Part shown: one piece after another, positions 7,399 through 16,122 of the stretch | How positions within the stretch are numbered: the stretch's first letter is position 1 | Layout of the letters: each line of letters opens with the position of its first letter | Assembly: GCA_016191305.1 (NCBI GenBank) | Contig: JACPOX010000091.1 | Location: 1-18,829 of the forward strand | Source of the DNA: Legionella longbeachae | GTDB taxonomy: Bacteria; Pseudomonadota; Gammaproteobacteria; Legionellales; Legionellaceae | Reading direction: 5' to 3' | DNA: 18,829 nt | Translations under genes and position numbers: made by a program | The notes under the pieces: generated by a model | Database searches by the model: none | Seen by the model: only the letters and a program-made list of their open reading frames with translations | What the model was told of the DNA's origin: nothing

Positions 7399-8042
7399 TA
7401 TGCAGCTACCTTATAATCAAGGTGAGGTAGTCTTGTTGATAAATCCAATAAAAATAAACCATACGGATTAACATGTTCATAAATAAGGGCTGTTAATGCT
7501 CGTTTATCTTCTTTTGTCAGTTGATCTTTTAATCCAAGCTCTTCGATAATTTGCTGAATCATTAACGTATTGATATAAACCATAGATAGCTGTAAAAGAT
7601 GTAAAGACATAACAGATAATGTTTGCGCCTTTTCATGGTTAGATGAAATTTCCCCAGCACGACCATAAAAAATGAACTTGCTAACGCCATTCCAAAGCTC
7701 AACTACATTTAATCCTTCTTGAATTTCTTGCCTGATAGATTCGTACATTAAATAATTACACATGAATATAGTTTTTAGAACTTTTCCTAGAGGTAAAGAC
7801 AAATCATCAAAATATTTCTCTTTATTCTCTTCAAAATTATTAGGCAAATCCTCATCTGGGTTTGGATGTTTGAAAGATCCTTCAATCCATATTTCACGGC
7901 ATCTAATACGATCTGCAAGTTTTTTTAAAACATTGACTTCATAACAAATTCGTATAATTTTTCCGGTATGGGCATCAACAATACGTTTTTGCCAACTTAT
8001 TTCTTCTGAGGTTAAATCCACAGCATCCATCGTTATCATCAT
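7398..8042 (-). pseudogene. tnpA: Tn3-family transposase remnant with internal deletion
   Basis: This 214-residue ORF joins two separate parts of a Tn3-family transposase (normally about 950-1000 residues). Residues about 15-85 match the segment before the third catalytic region (YEVNVLKKLADRIRCREIW, then NPDEDLPNNFEENKEKY). Residues about 86-205 match the extreme C-terminus (GKVLKTIFMCNYL, ISSNHEKAQTLSVMSLHLL, YEHVNPYGLFLLDL). The join is in frame near residue 85. The N-terminal domain and the DDE acidic residues are missing, so it cannot catalyse transposition. It could still be translated, and its stop overlaps the recombinase start, so it may now serve only as a translation leader for that gene. 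Several ATGs lie close together at the 5' end (8042, 8030). Confidence 0.78.
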
Positions 8043-8246
8043 ATTTTACTCATTAAGTCCGTTCCTAGAACAGCCTGAGTCGGAACTCAAAAGCTATATT
8101 CCTCTAAATTTATTGTTGTAATCTATCTAAATCGGATGTTAGTATCAACCACAAAATAAAAATAGGAACCAAAAGGTTCTTAATTCTGCTGCTAATAAGG
8201 CATTATTACACTATTCTTAATAGCCTTTAAATTTAAGGATTATTAA

Positions 8247-9053
8247 ATGAAAAAAGGATGTCTATCGTTTTTTTTAATCATTTGTGCTGCCAATGCGTGG
8301 GCAAAGCATCATATTATTGATTTAACAGTAGCTTATGATACCTTTAATTTTACTGGATATCCTTCCAGAGCAATTACTGTTAATCATCAGATCCCAGCGC
8401 CAACGCTTCGATTTAAAGAAGGGGATGAGGTAACGATAAACGTTCATAATAACTTAGATAAAGAAGCTGCTATTCATTGGCATGGCATTATTCTTCCTTG
8501 GCAAATGGATGGCGTCATGAATATCACGCAAAAGGGAATTCCTCCAGGAGCTACTTTTCAATATCATTATACCCTACATCAATCCGGTACTTATTGGTAT
8601 CATTCACATGCAGGTCTTCAGGAACAAGAAGGTTTATATGGCGCTTACATCATCGACCCGAAATCTTCACCTCCTTTTAAATACAATAAAGACTTTGAAG
8701 TTGTATTATCAGACTGGAAAAATACAAAAGCCGATCACATCCAAGCTAACTTGAAAAAAACAGGGGAATATTATGGTGCAAGGTTTCCTTTGCAACCATC
8801 ACTTTTAAATTTTATTCAAAGTTATAGTAAAGCCTCGAACAAAGAGCGTAAGAAATTATGGATGGACTATAAAATGATGCAAACCATGCGAATGGGCATC
8901 TTCGATTTAAGCGACATTGCTTATGATATTTTTTTAATGAACGGTCATCCAACTTCTCGTCCATGGACCAAGCAGGTTAATATGCTTCTATTATTGAAGT
9001 TGCCAAAGGCAAAAAAAACCAAAAAATATTGTCAAACAAACACCTTACTATAA
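8247..9053 (+). pseudogene. copA: CopA-type multicopper oxidase, C-terminally truncated
   Basis: A 268-residue ORF equal to the N-terminal part of CopA, the periplasmic multicopper oxidase of copper resistance (usually about 600 residues). A signal peptide ends near AWA (residue 19). The first cupredoxin domain carries two of the copper-ligand motifs, HWHG at 77-80 and HSHAG at 119-123. The sequence follows CopA to about residue 240 (MNGHPTSRPW), then changes to a Lys-rich, low-complexity tail and stops. The second and third domains, with the remaining trinuclear ligands and the type 1 copper site, are lost, so oxidase activity is not expected. The SD AAGGA lies upstream of ATG 8247. The copB remnant follows immediately, so one deletion probably removed both inner ends. 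Confidence 0.82.
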
Positions 9054-9069
9054 TCGCCCAATTGTTCGA

Positions 9070-9750
9070 ATGGATGAACTACGTCCTATTTCGTTGCCAA
9101 TGGTGGAGCATCCCATTCACACACCAAATAAGTTTTTTTCGGCATCCTTTATAGAATTTGGCGGTGATTTTTCCAAAAATCGACAGACACTGACTTATTA
9201 TGGATTATATGGTCCTGATTTTAATAAATTACAACTCTTTATTAATGATGCTGAAATGGAAAAAGGTACTATTTCTAATGCAGATATTGATATTTTTTAT
9301 TGGCGGCAAATCAGCCAGTTCTGGATGATTAAAGGTGGTGCTAATTATTTTTATCGTCCATCAAAAAAACCTTACTGGCAGCCTGGTATCGGTTTTGAAG
9401 GGCTCATGTATTATTTTATTACTAATAACTCCAGGTTTTATTATCACAAAGACAGTCTGAAAGCGGATGTTGAATTTGGCCGTAATACTCAGTTAACCAA
9501 TAATTTATTTCTAGGCACTCTTTTTAGAGTGATTGCTGCAACGAAAACGGTTACGGAAGATGAGATTGGCAGTGGTCTTAATGAGACTCAATATGTGGTT
9601 CGACCCAACTACAGACTTACCCCGGGCATTTCTGCTTTTATGGAATATGAACACACCAAATACCATAGAACTTTAAAAAGTATCAGACGGAGAATTGGAG
9701 AGCCACTAGTCGAAAATTCCCTTTTTTTTGGCTTAAGTATTATTATTTAA
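9070..9750 (+). CDS. copB: CopB-type outer-membrane copper resistance protein, N-terminus lost
   Basis: A 226-residue frame matching the beta-barrel part of CopB (PF05275 type). It shows alternating aromatic-hydrophobic strands, ADIDIFYWRQISQFWMIKGG, the YWQPGIGFEG strand, IGSGLNETQYVVRPNYR and a C-terminal strand ending LSIII. The matching frame appears to continue a few codons upstream of ATG 9070 (about 9043), and no SD precedes the ATG. The signal peptide is absent. CopB normally binds or exports copper at the outer membrane next to CopA. Without a signal it cannot reach that place, so this is probably a broken gene, although its frame remains open. Confidence 0.78.
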   Translation: MDELRPISLPMVEHPIHTPNKFFSASFIEFGGDFSKNRQTLTYYGLYGPDFNKLQLFINDAEMEKGTISNADIDIFYWRQISQFWMIKGGANYFYRPSKKPYWQPGIGFEGLMYYFITNNSRFYYHKDSLKADVEFGRNTQLTNNLFLGTLFRVIAATKTVTEDEIGSGLNETQYVVRPNYRLTPGISAFMEYEHTKYHRTLKSIRRRIGEPLVENSLFFGLSIII

Positions 9751-9879
9751 AAGCGATCTAGTTTCTGTATCTTTTACATAGGTCGATTTTATTACAGAAG
9801 TATAGGAAAAGCAGGGCTAAAGTGAACATTTTATAGATGTGTTATGTATGCTGCATAATGAATTAAAAAAGGAGTGAAC

Positions 9880-10431
9880 ATGGATCAGCGAAAGGGAAGT
9901 ATGGGTTGGGGACGATTTGTTGCGATGATCACTGTCTCTACTGTAATTATGTTTTTGCTAATGTATCAACTTGTCTACTCCTTTGATCATGCCCTGTTTA
10001 GTCTAAACCGGATGATTGCTTCACTGGTAATGGGATGCATCATGACTATCGTAATGCTAGGTTTTATGTGGTCGATGTATGAAGGTATAGGAATAAAGGT
10101 TACCGTTCTCATCGCCGCAGTAATAATGGGTGTTATCTTGTTATTTATTAACAGAAACCAACTCTTAATCGGTGACATCAGCTTCATGAAATCAATGATT
10201 CCTCATCACTCCATTGCTATTAATAACTCCAGAAAGGCAAGCATTAAAGACCCACGTGTTCGTAAACTGGCAGATCAGATAATTGAAGCTCAAGTCCGTG
10301 AAATAGCCGTGATGAAACTCCTCATTAATGATATTGAACACAATGGCCAGCGTGGTACGACTAAGCTCCCTCCTCGCTCAACTGAGATAACCCCAGAGAT
10401 GAGTCTTAAGATTCAAAAAGCTGTTCACTAG
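9880..10431 (+). CDS. DUF305 membrane protein (copper-associated)
   Basis: A 183-residue protein with three membrane segments (about 12-34, 45-67 and 73-91), then a DUF305 domain with [13 protein letters not shown] (102-114), [15 protein letters not shown] and EIAVMKLLI. The His and Met residues of this motif are thought to bind metal in the family, some members of which are linked to copper resistance. I choose ATG 9880: AAAAGGAG (9867-9874) is well spaced for it, whereas the in-frame GTG at 9874 lies within the SD. It is transcribed with the copper genes but separated from copB by about 130 bp, so it may have its own promoter. The gene looks intact, unlike copA and copB. Confidence 0.83.
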   Translation: MDQRKGSMGWGRFVAMITVSTVIMFLLMYQLVYSFDHALFSLNRMIASLVMGCIMTIVMLGFMWSMYEGIGIKVTVLIAAVIMGVILLFINRNQLLIGDISFMKSMIPHHSIAINNSRKASIKDPRVRKLADQIIEAQVREIAVMKLLINDIEHNGQRGTTKLPPRSTEITPEMSLKIQKAVH

Positions 10432-10645
10432 TTTGGAAAAATAGGATGTAGGGGTTAACACCAGCGAAATTGTCTACCTAAATTCAACCTGATCCATTTA
10501 TTTTCTCACTAGTTGATAATAATTTTTTCTGCTGGGATCCAAACGGCGATTATCAAGCCATTCACATAACCTGATTTCTGAATCATCTTGAATAAGTGGT
10601 CGTTAAGTACTAACTTTAATTAAAACACATCTTAGGAGAAAAGTT

Positions 10646-11083
10646 ATGAAACAAGACCACGTGAGAGCCAATACTTCAGCTGCTACCAATCAAGCTATTG
10701 ATAATCAAATGATAGCAACTCTTCAGACTTTCTCTACTGCCAGTTTAGATGAGATAAACCAAAGGCTTGATAAAATTGAAAAAGAATATAATGTGGAAAG
10801 AGTGTTAGAATTAAACGCTTCTACCTTAGCTTTCATTGGTGTTTTATTAGGTGCATTTGTAAATATTTATTGGCTTATTCTTCCAGCACTAGTACTCCCA
10901 TTCCTAGCCCTACACGCTGTTCAAGGTTGGTGTCCTCCCCTACCTATTTTAAGAGCATTAAAAATTCGAACTCAGAAGGAAATTGATGTGGAAAAATATT
11001 CGCTAAAAATTTTAAGAGGAGATTTTGATGGTTTACAAAAGGAAAAGGACATACCAAAAATTCTACAAATAGTGAGAAAATAA
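10646..11083 (+). CDS. YgaP/DUF2892-like inner-membrane protein
   Basis: A 145-residue protein. Residues 1-50 are polar and helical (LDEINQRLDKIEKEYNVERV). Residues about 54-95 form a double membrane segment with the features of the YgaP-like DUF2892 domain (RVLELNASTLAFIGVLLGAF, then a second hydrophobic helix and GWCPPLPILRAL). A charged C-terminal tail follows. It has a good SD (AGGAGAAAAGTT before ATG 10646). Proteins of this type often accompany rhodanese or metal-stress genes, but no catalytic residue is visible. It is the last gene inside the transposon. Confidence 0.72.
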   Translation: MKQDHVRANTSAATNQAIDNQMIATLQTFSTASLDEINQRLDKIEKEYNVERVLELNASTLAFIGVLLGAFVNIYWLILPALVLPFLALHAVQGWCPPLPILRALKIRTQKEIDVEKYSLKILRGDFDGLQKEKDIPKILQIVRK

Positions 11084-11379
11084 TTAATTTGCTTATTGTA
11101 ACCCAGAACAGTGTCATGTGACGAAAGAAGTTAGGAAGCAATTTTCAAAATACCTACATTTGTTATGAGTTTTTGTTGTGATTTATGAATACCATTTTAA
11201 TTATTTGATAGGTTTATACACCTTATGAAGTTGCAGATTTAAAGCTCGATACTTTGTCATATAAGATAGAGAATATATTGTTATAAATTTGGGTGTTTCT
11301 TCCCGACTCTGAGAAATTGGTATAACAGGTGGAACTTGGGCATGATGAAGCAAATTAACTAATTAAACTTAAATTAGAA

Positions 11380-11415
11380 ATTTTGCGTCAGGGCACAAGT
11401 TCTGAGCATTAGGCC
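11380..11415 (-). repeat. Right terminal inverted repeat
   Basis: The inverted counterpart of 6651-6687, with about 29 of 36 matching positions. Its outer end, AGGCC at 11411-11415, is followed at once by AAAAG. Confidence 0.65.
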
Positions 11416-11420
11416 AAAAG
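11416..11420 (+). repeat. Right copy of 5-bp target duplication (AAAAG)
   Basis: The same five bases and orientation as 6646-6650, abutting the outer end of the right inverted repeat. Confidence 0.6.
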
Positions 11421-11572
11421 GAATATTTATCACATGTATAAATGAAAGAAAAAATCATGGACAACGATTTTTAAATATACAGATCAAGGATATAAATACA
11501 GAAAGTGAATTGTATTCTGTACTGACTTTATGCGCCTAACTATTTCAATGCAGGCGTCATCTAATATGCGTC

Positions 11573-11787
11573 AGACACCCATATGAATTAAGGCATTTAT
11601 CGACCACCGGCAATAGGAGGAAAAATCACCCACTTGGGAAAAGCGTTTTATATCTCCAGTTTCTAGCATAATAGTTAAGGCCAGAATAGTACCGATTCCA
11701 TCAATATCTGTCAGTTGTTTAAAAGGCTCCTTTAGTCGTACTTTTTTGACTAAAGTTATTTCTATTAATGAAATATGCTTCTCTCTC
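11573..11787 (-). pseudogene. IS110-family transposase relic
   Basis: A minus-strand frame reads KEPFKQLTDIDGIGTILALT, then IMLETGDIKRFSQVGDFSSYCRW. This is the hallmark of the C-terminal Transposase_20 domain of IS110/IS1111-family transposases (helix-hairpin-helix-like PGIG followed by LAEIGD-RF and F-SYCG/R). It is closed by a TAG upstream near 11787 and stops shortly after the SYCR motif, so only about 60 recognisable residues remain of a roughly 340-residue protein. The DEDD catalytic domain is absent. IS ends could not be found. Confidence 0.72.
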
Positions 11788-11985
11788 TAAATAATTCATC
11801 ATATTAACGTTGCACAGCATGCCAACACAATCTCCTCAGATAAAAAATCAGTTTTTACTTGTCATGCTATTTCCTATGTCGGATTATTTTCAATAGTAGT
11901 AAATGACTCATAAGGAATCTATAAAAAAGTGTGGGACAATTAGGAGCAAGTGGGTTAAGTGCTTGAATTTGAGCCCTGACCCTAT

Positions 11986-12813
11986 TTATTCTGCAGGATT
12001 AACCAAACTCCATTTTGTACGTGTATAGGCTATATTAAAACCATTTCTTTCAGCGTTTTTCTGAGATTGGCTACCTGGGCTTGCACACAACATTGCGAGA
12101 GTACAGCCTCGAGCAGTAGCGTAATTTAACCGTGCATTTAATAGCGCATTTTGTGCTCCTAGGTTTCGCCATTCAGGAATAGTGCTAGCTCCTGCAAGGA
12201 GAGCTACATCATTATGAATGTTGAGCATTCCAGTTGAAATAATTTTACCATCGATTTCTCCACAAAATGGGTGCGCACTGGCGCTATTTGCAGCGACGAA
12301 AGCAAACTGATATATAAAATCTGAAAAACCACCAATTTCTGTACTCCAGCCTTGTGCAGAAGTTCTTGCCCAAATATCTTCTTCATCCTTGCATAATATC
12401 CTTATGCTCACTCCGGATTTTTTGGGGTGGGGAAATGTAATATCTTTTGATAAGACTTTATACATAACCGTTGTTAATTCAATTGGTTTGTATCCGCGCT
12501 CATGTAATATAGCCATATGGGATGGGCTTGCCATCGGGCTGACTTCGTGAAAGACAGAAGCATTATGATTTTGAAAAAAATTTTCTATTTTTGTAAGATC
12601 TTCATGAGTGATCTCTTCAAACAAACTTAATCCGAAAGTTTGTGTTAAGGGAGATTCTGTGCCATCAAATAAAGCATAAGCTCCCTTGACACTCATCCAT
12701 TCAGCGCTAGTATGCGGCTGAATTGTTGCTCTGGCATTTACAAAATTGACATTCGCATGAGCCTCAGCGAGTTCTAGTTTTTGGGAAAGAAATTTGTCAG
12801 AAAATACGGTCAT
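11986..12813 (-). CDS. GNAT-family N-acetyltransferase
   Basis: A 275-residue protein from ATG 12813. The C-terminal half carries the acetyl-CoA-binding motif A of GNAT enzymes, with STIPEWRNLGAQNALLNARL (the R-x-x-G-x-Q/A loop), then a helix and strand ending AERNGFNIAYTRTKW, the usual last part of the fold. The N-terminal half (about 1-130) looks like a degenerate second GNAT-like domain. A TTG ten codons upstream (12843) is possible but has no SD, so I prefer the ATG. Substrate unknown. It lies 100 bp downstream of hslO on the same strand, and the two may be co-transcribed. Confidence 0.78.
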   Translation of the reverse strand: MTVFSDKFLSQKLELAEAHANVNFVNARATIQPHTSAEWMSVKGAYALFDGTESPLTQTFGLSLFEEITHEDLTKIENFFQNHNASVFHEVSPMASPSHMAILHERGYKPIELTTVMYKVLSKDITFPHPKKSGVSIRILCKDEEDIWARTSAQGWSTEIGGFSDFIYQFAFVAANSASAHPFCGEIDGKIISTGMLNIHNDVALLAGASTIPEWRNLGAQNALLNARLNYATARGCTLAMLCASPGSQSQKNAERNGFNIAYTRTKWSLVNPAE

Positions 12814-12913
12814 TAGCTTGTTCTTATTAAAAAAATGGTACAAAAAGTCAGAAAAAATCTCTAAATTTCAGTGTAGAGGTCAACTGCTTTTTTAAAGATA
12901 ATACATCATGCAA

Positions 12914-13762
12914 TCAGCTCTTATGGAACATCATCGTAATGTCTATAGGATCAAAAGTATATTTGTGATTACAAAAATCACAACGTATCGCTACTTCTCC
13001 TTGCTCTTTCAACAATTCCTTTGCCTCGTCCTCACCTAAAATATTAAGAACCTGTTGCATTTTTTCCATACTGCAGCGACATTTAAATTGTGTTCTGCGT
13101 CTCTCAAAAGTTCTTATCTCTGTTTCATTATACAGGCGGTAAAGCAAAGTTTCGTTATCTATAGTAAGTAATTCATCCTCACTCACAGTTTGACCCAATT
13201 GCACTGCATATTCCCAAAATTGTTCTCTTTGAAGAGTATCCTCTCCAGGCATTAACTGAAGTAACATGCCTGCTGCAGCATTCTCATTGACTGCTAGCCA
13301 AACACGTGTGGCAATTTGTTCTGATTGAGCGAAATACGTCATTAAATTTTCACTCATGGATGTTGACTGAATGGGGACTAAGCTTTGATAAGAATTGGTT
13401 TGATTATTTTGATTAATAGTAAGAACCATCTGCCCTTCAAGAAATGCAGAAGCGTATTCTGCGGTCTCTAAGTTTTCCATAAATTGAGCAAAGGCTCTTA
13501 TATTTAACTCATGATCACATTGTACGAGCAATAAAGGAAGTCGTTTATCACCTTGAAACTGTAAATTTAAACTGCCTTGAAATTTTATACTAGAAGTCAA
13601 AAGCAGGCATGAAACTATAGCCTCACCTAATAAATTTTTAACCATAGGGGGGTAGGCGCGCTGACTCATTATGGTTTGATATGTTTTTTCAATGTGGACA
13701 ATTTCTCCACGAATATGGGCATGTTCAAAAATAAAGCGTTGCAGAGTATCAGATTCTTTCAT
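12914..13762 (-). CDS. hslO: Hsp33 redox-regulated molecular chaperone
   Basis: A 282-residue protein of normal Hsp33 length. The C-terminal zinc/redox switch is complete, with C-x-C at 228/230 (CRCSMEKM) and C-x-x-C at 261/264 (CDFC). The N-terminal core has the family traits, including the early RGEIVHIEKTYQTIM and LLGEAIVSCLLLTSSIKFQG segments. Hsp33 is cytosolic: oxidation releases zinc, forms the two disulphides and switches the protein into a holdase that protects unfolding proteins from bleach or peroxide stress. A TATACT at 13816-13821 (minus) could be its -10 box. It is divergent from the small acidic gene at 13908. Confidence 0.96.
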   Translation of the reverse strand: MKESDTLQRFIFEHAHIRGEIVHIEKTYQTIMSQRAYPPMVKNLLGEAIVSCLLLTSSIKFQGSLNLQFQGDKRLPLLLVQCDHELNIRAFAQFMENLETAEYASAFLEGQMVLTINQNNQTNSYQSLVPIQSTSMSENLMTYFAQSEQIATRVWLAVNENAAAGMLLQLMPGEDTLQREQFWEYAVQLGQTVSEDELLTIDNETLLYRLYNETEIRTFERRRTQFKCRCSMEKMQQVLNILGEDEAKELLKEQGEVAIRCDFCNHKYTFDPIDITMMFHKS

Positions 13763-13815
13763 AACAAACTCAAAAAATAATTACGGCAGTCATTCAATAG
13801 ATTATGACGGCGCAC

Positions 13816-13821
13816 AGTATA
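13816..13821 (-). promoter_or_regulatory. Candidate -10 box for hslO
   Basis: Read on the minus strand this is TATACT (5 of 6 to the sigma-70 consensus), about 55 bases before the hslO ATG. A matching -35 is weak, and no clear heat-shock sigma-32 promoter is seen. Confidence 0.35.
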
Positions 13822-13907
13822 ACATAATTTTTTCGCAATTATCCTGGTGAAAAAATAATCTTGAACTATGCTTTTAAAACCCCTCCAAATATTCAAAGGA
13901 AGAAATC

Positions 13908-14057
13908 ATGAGTGATAAAAATATACTTACCCCATTATTTAAAACAATAGACAAGGTCATTTTTGGTATTGATGAATCAGATGAAACCGAAAGCAAACCT
14001 GATTTTATTGAATTAGATAATGAAGAAGAATTTGATGTAGAACGTTCTACGAATTAG
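13908..14057 (+). CDS. Small acidic hypothetical protein, 49 aa
   Basis: ATG at 13908 preceded by AAAGGA (8-base spacing), ending with TAG at 14055-14057. The product starts MSDKNILTPLFKTIDKVIFG and continues with a strongly acidic tail rich in Asp and Glu (DESDETES, then ELDNEEEFD). The short amphipathic N-terminal helix followed by an acidic disordered tail is coherent for a real small protein. No known family is recognised. It lies 60 bp upstream of rep on the same strand and could be co-transcribed with it. Confidence 0.55.
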   Translation: MSDKNILTPLFKTIDKVIFGIDESDETESKPDFIELDNEEEFDVERSTN

Positions 14058-14117
14058 TAGTTGATTCGGGCAATACAAGCGGGCAATAATCGCACTTTTT
14101 GAGCGAGAACCCCAGAA

Positions 14118-16121
14118 ATGCTAAACAGCCAACAAATGGCCGCTGTTCACTATATAGATGGACCTTTATTAGTTCTTGCAGGAGCTGGAAGCGGTAAAAC
14201 ACGAGTCATCACGCAAAAAATAGGCTACTTGATTAATACATGCGGCTATGCCGCGAAAAATATATACGCAGTAACTTTTACCAACAAAGCAGCCAATGAA
14301 ATGCGTGCTCGCGTCGCCGCCGTTCTTCCATCAGCCAATCGCCGCGGATTAAAAGTAGCTACTTTTCATACTTTGGGGTTAAGCATCCTAAAACGTGATT
14401 TTGCTTTGTGCGACCTTAAAAAAGGTTTTTCTATTTTTGACAGCGAAGACTGTTTACAGATTTTGCGAGGATTTTTGCCTGCAAATAGAGCTAGTGAACG
14501 AGAATTTACACTCCAAATTCAGCAACGAATTTCTCGTTGGAAAAATGAACTACTCAACCCAGAACAAGTCATTAAAAACCCTGAAGATATTCCTTTATAT
14601 GAAGAAGCCGCATTGCTTTACCCAAGATACCAGCAAGCTCTTAAAGCATATAATGCCGTTGATTTTGATGATTTGATTCGACTACCGGTAAGCCTCTTAA
14701 ACGAACACCCTTCTGTATTGGAATATTGGCAAAACAAGATTCGTCACTTATTAGTAGATGAATACCAAGATTCAAATACCAGTCAATACCTTTTGGTCAA
14801 AATGCTCACTGGAATTCGTGCTCATTTTACGGTCGTAGGCGATGATGATCAGTCAATTTATGCATGGAGAGGAGCAAAACCTGAAAATTTAAACCAGTTA
14901 CAGCATGATTACCCACAATTAAAAATAATAAAATTAGAACAAAATTATCGCTCAACCAATATCATTTTACACGCAGCAAACCATCTGATTGCTCATAATC
15001 AACATCTATTTGAAAAAAAGCTTTGGAGTGAGTTTGGTCATGGCGAATTATTACGCATTGTGCGTTGTAAAGATGAACAGGATGAGGCAGAACAAGTAGT
15101 CGCAGATTTAATCAGCCATAAAATGCGTACCAGAACCCAATATGGCGACTACGCCATATTGTACCGAGGCAATCATCAATCGCGCGTCTTTGAAAAAGTA
15201 CTCCGCCACTATGGTATTTCCTATCATATCAGTGGTGGCCAATCCTGGTTTGCCAAAACAGAAGTCAAAGATGCATTTGCCTATTTGAAACTCTTATGTA
15301 ATGAAGCAGATGATGCTGCGTTTTTAAGAGTCATTAATACCCCTAAACGAGGCATTGGTGAGGCAAGCCTCGATGCTTTGGGTCGTTATGCCCAAGGTAG
15401 AGGAATTAGTCTTTATACTGCAGCAGATCATCTTGCTCTAAGTGAACATATTGTCGATAAAACACGTGCCGCACTACTTACATTTAAATCTTGGCTTGAA
15501 GAGATAAAAAAACGATTAACTACAGAATCTATAACGGAATGTTTAAAACAAATGGTGGAAGCCAGTGGCTATGAGGCTCATGTTTATGAACAATGTGATA
15601 CGCCAGCTAAGGCACAAAAAAAGATGGACAATGTGTGGGAGTTGTTGGAATGGGTTGGACGTTTATTAGCGAAAAATCCACAACAATCATTAGCTGAAGT
15701 CATCAATAAGTTAATTTTGATCGATATTTTGGAACAAGCAGACGAACACAATAATGAAAACTTACAACTCATGACCTTACATGCTTCAAAAGGTTTGGAG
15801 TTTCCTTATGTCTATCTAGTAGGAATGGAAGAAGAATTATTGCCGCATCGAGTAAGCATTGATGAAGATCAAATAGAAGAAGAAAGACGTCTTGCATATG
15901 TAGGCATTACACGAGCGCAGAAGGGATTATGCTTTACTTTAGCCAAACAAAGACGTCGTGCTGGAGAATTTCAAGATTGTTTACCGAGCAGATTTTTAGA
16001 TGAGTTGCCGACTGAACATCTGGAATGGTTTGGTAAAAATGTTGAACGCTCTGAAGAACAATCTAAAAATTTAGCCAAAGCACATTTGGCTGGTTTAAAA
16101 AATATGTTGCGTGAATCCTGA
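14118..16121 (+). CDS. rep: ATP-dependent DNA helicase Rep
   Basis: A 667-residue superfamily 1A helicase that matches E. coli Rep closely in length and order. It shows the Q-motif LNSQQMAAV, Walker A GAGSGKT (22-28), motif Ia TFTNKAANEM, the DEYQDSN Walker B, motif III VVGDDDQSIYAWRGA, motif IV LEQNYRS, motif V LMTLHASKGLEFPYVYLVGMEEELLPH and motif VI EEERRLAYVGITRAQ. Details such as ILYRGNHQSRVFEK, SRFLDELP and the HLAGLKNML tail favour Rep over UvrD or PcrA. Rep moves 3' to 5' on single-stranded DNA and clears proteins ahead of the replisome. The start agrees with the family N-terminus. Confidence 0.96.
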   Translation: MLNSQQMAAVHYIDGPLLVLAGAGSGKTRVITQKIGYLINTCGYAAKNIYAVTFTNKAANEMRARVAAVLPSANRRGLKVATFHTLGLSILKRDFALCDLKKGFSIFDSEDCLQILRGFLPANRASEREFTLQIQQRISRWKNELLNPEQVIKNPEDIPLYEEAALLYPRYQQALKAYNAVDFDDLIRLPVSLLNEHPSVLEYWQNKIRHLLVDEYQDSNTSQYLLVKMLTGIRAHFTVVGDDDQSIYAWRGAKPENLNQLQHDYPQLKIIKLEQNYRSTNIILHAANHLIAHNQHLFEKKLWSEFGHGELLRIVRCKDEQDEAEQVVADLISHKMRTRTQYGDYAILYRGNHQSRVFEKVLRHYGISYHISGGQSWFAKTEVKDAFAYLKLLCNEADDAAFLRVINTPKRGIGEASLDALGRYAQGRGISLYTAADHLALSEHIVDKTRAALLTFKSWLEEIKKRLTTESITECLKQMVEASGYEAHVYEQCDTPAKAQKKMDNVWELLEWVGRLLAKNPQQSLAEVINKLILIDILEQADEHNNENLQLMTLHASKGLEFPYVYLVGMEEELLPHRVSIDEDQIEEERRLAYVGITRAQKGLCFTLAKQRRRAGEFQDCLPSRFLDELPTEHLEWFGKNVERSEEQSKNLAKAHLAGLKNMLRES

Positions 16122-16122
16122 G

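Larger units (their letters stand above)
6651..11415. mobile_element. Decayed Tn3-like transposon with copper-resistance cargo
   Basis: The boundaries are set by terminal inverted repeats (6651-6687 and 11380-11415) flanked by AAAAG direct repeats. The interior (4,765 bp) holds a tyrosine recombinase, a Tn3 transposase with an internal deletion, truncated copA and copB, a DUF305 protein and a DUF2892-like protein. The recombination genes end only 10 bases inside the left repeat, as is usual for Tn3-type elements. The transposase has lost its catalytic core, so the element cannot move by itself. Other members in the genome could still act on its ends. The Tn3 assignment rests on the transposase remnant and the 5-bp duplication; the repeats start GGCCT rather than the commoner GGGG. 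Confidence 0.68.
11084..11985. other. Gene-poor stretch with transposon end and IS relics
   Basis: This 0.9-kb stretch has no intact gene. From 11084 to 11379 I see nothing identifiable inside the transposon end. The right inverted repeat and target duplication follow at 11380-11420. An IS110-family relic lies at about 11573-11787, and a possible related terminal repeat at 11952-11982. The rest is AT-rich with many stops in all frames. Confidence 0.55.

Noticed and set aside
8043..8246. Inverted repeats (GTTCC/GGAAC and GAACC/GGTTC) upstream of the transposase remnant and copA
   Set aside because: They could be recombination or operator sites, but they are short and unsupported by any known consensus that I can apply.
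9874..9879. GTG start for the DUF305 gene
   Set aside because: It lies inside the SD that serves ATG 9880.
10498..10602. A 34-codon minus-strand open stretch (…EIRLCEWLDNRRLDPSRKN…)
   Set aside because: It is protein-like in composition but has no start or SD, and no family is recognised; it may be a gene relic.
11531..11560. GCCTAAC and a nearby inverted repeat resembling an integron attC core
   Set aside because: No matching GTTRRRY end at a proper distance, and no integrase or cassette context.
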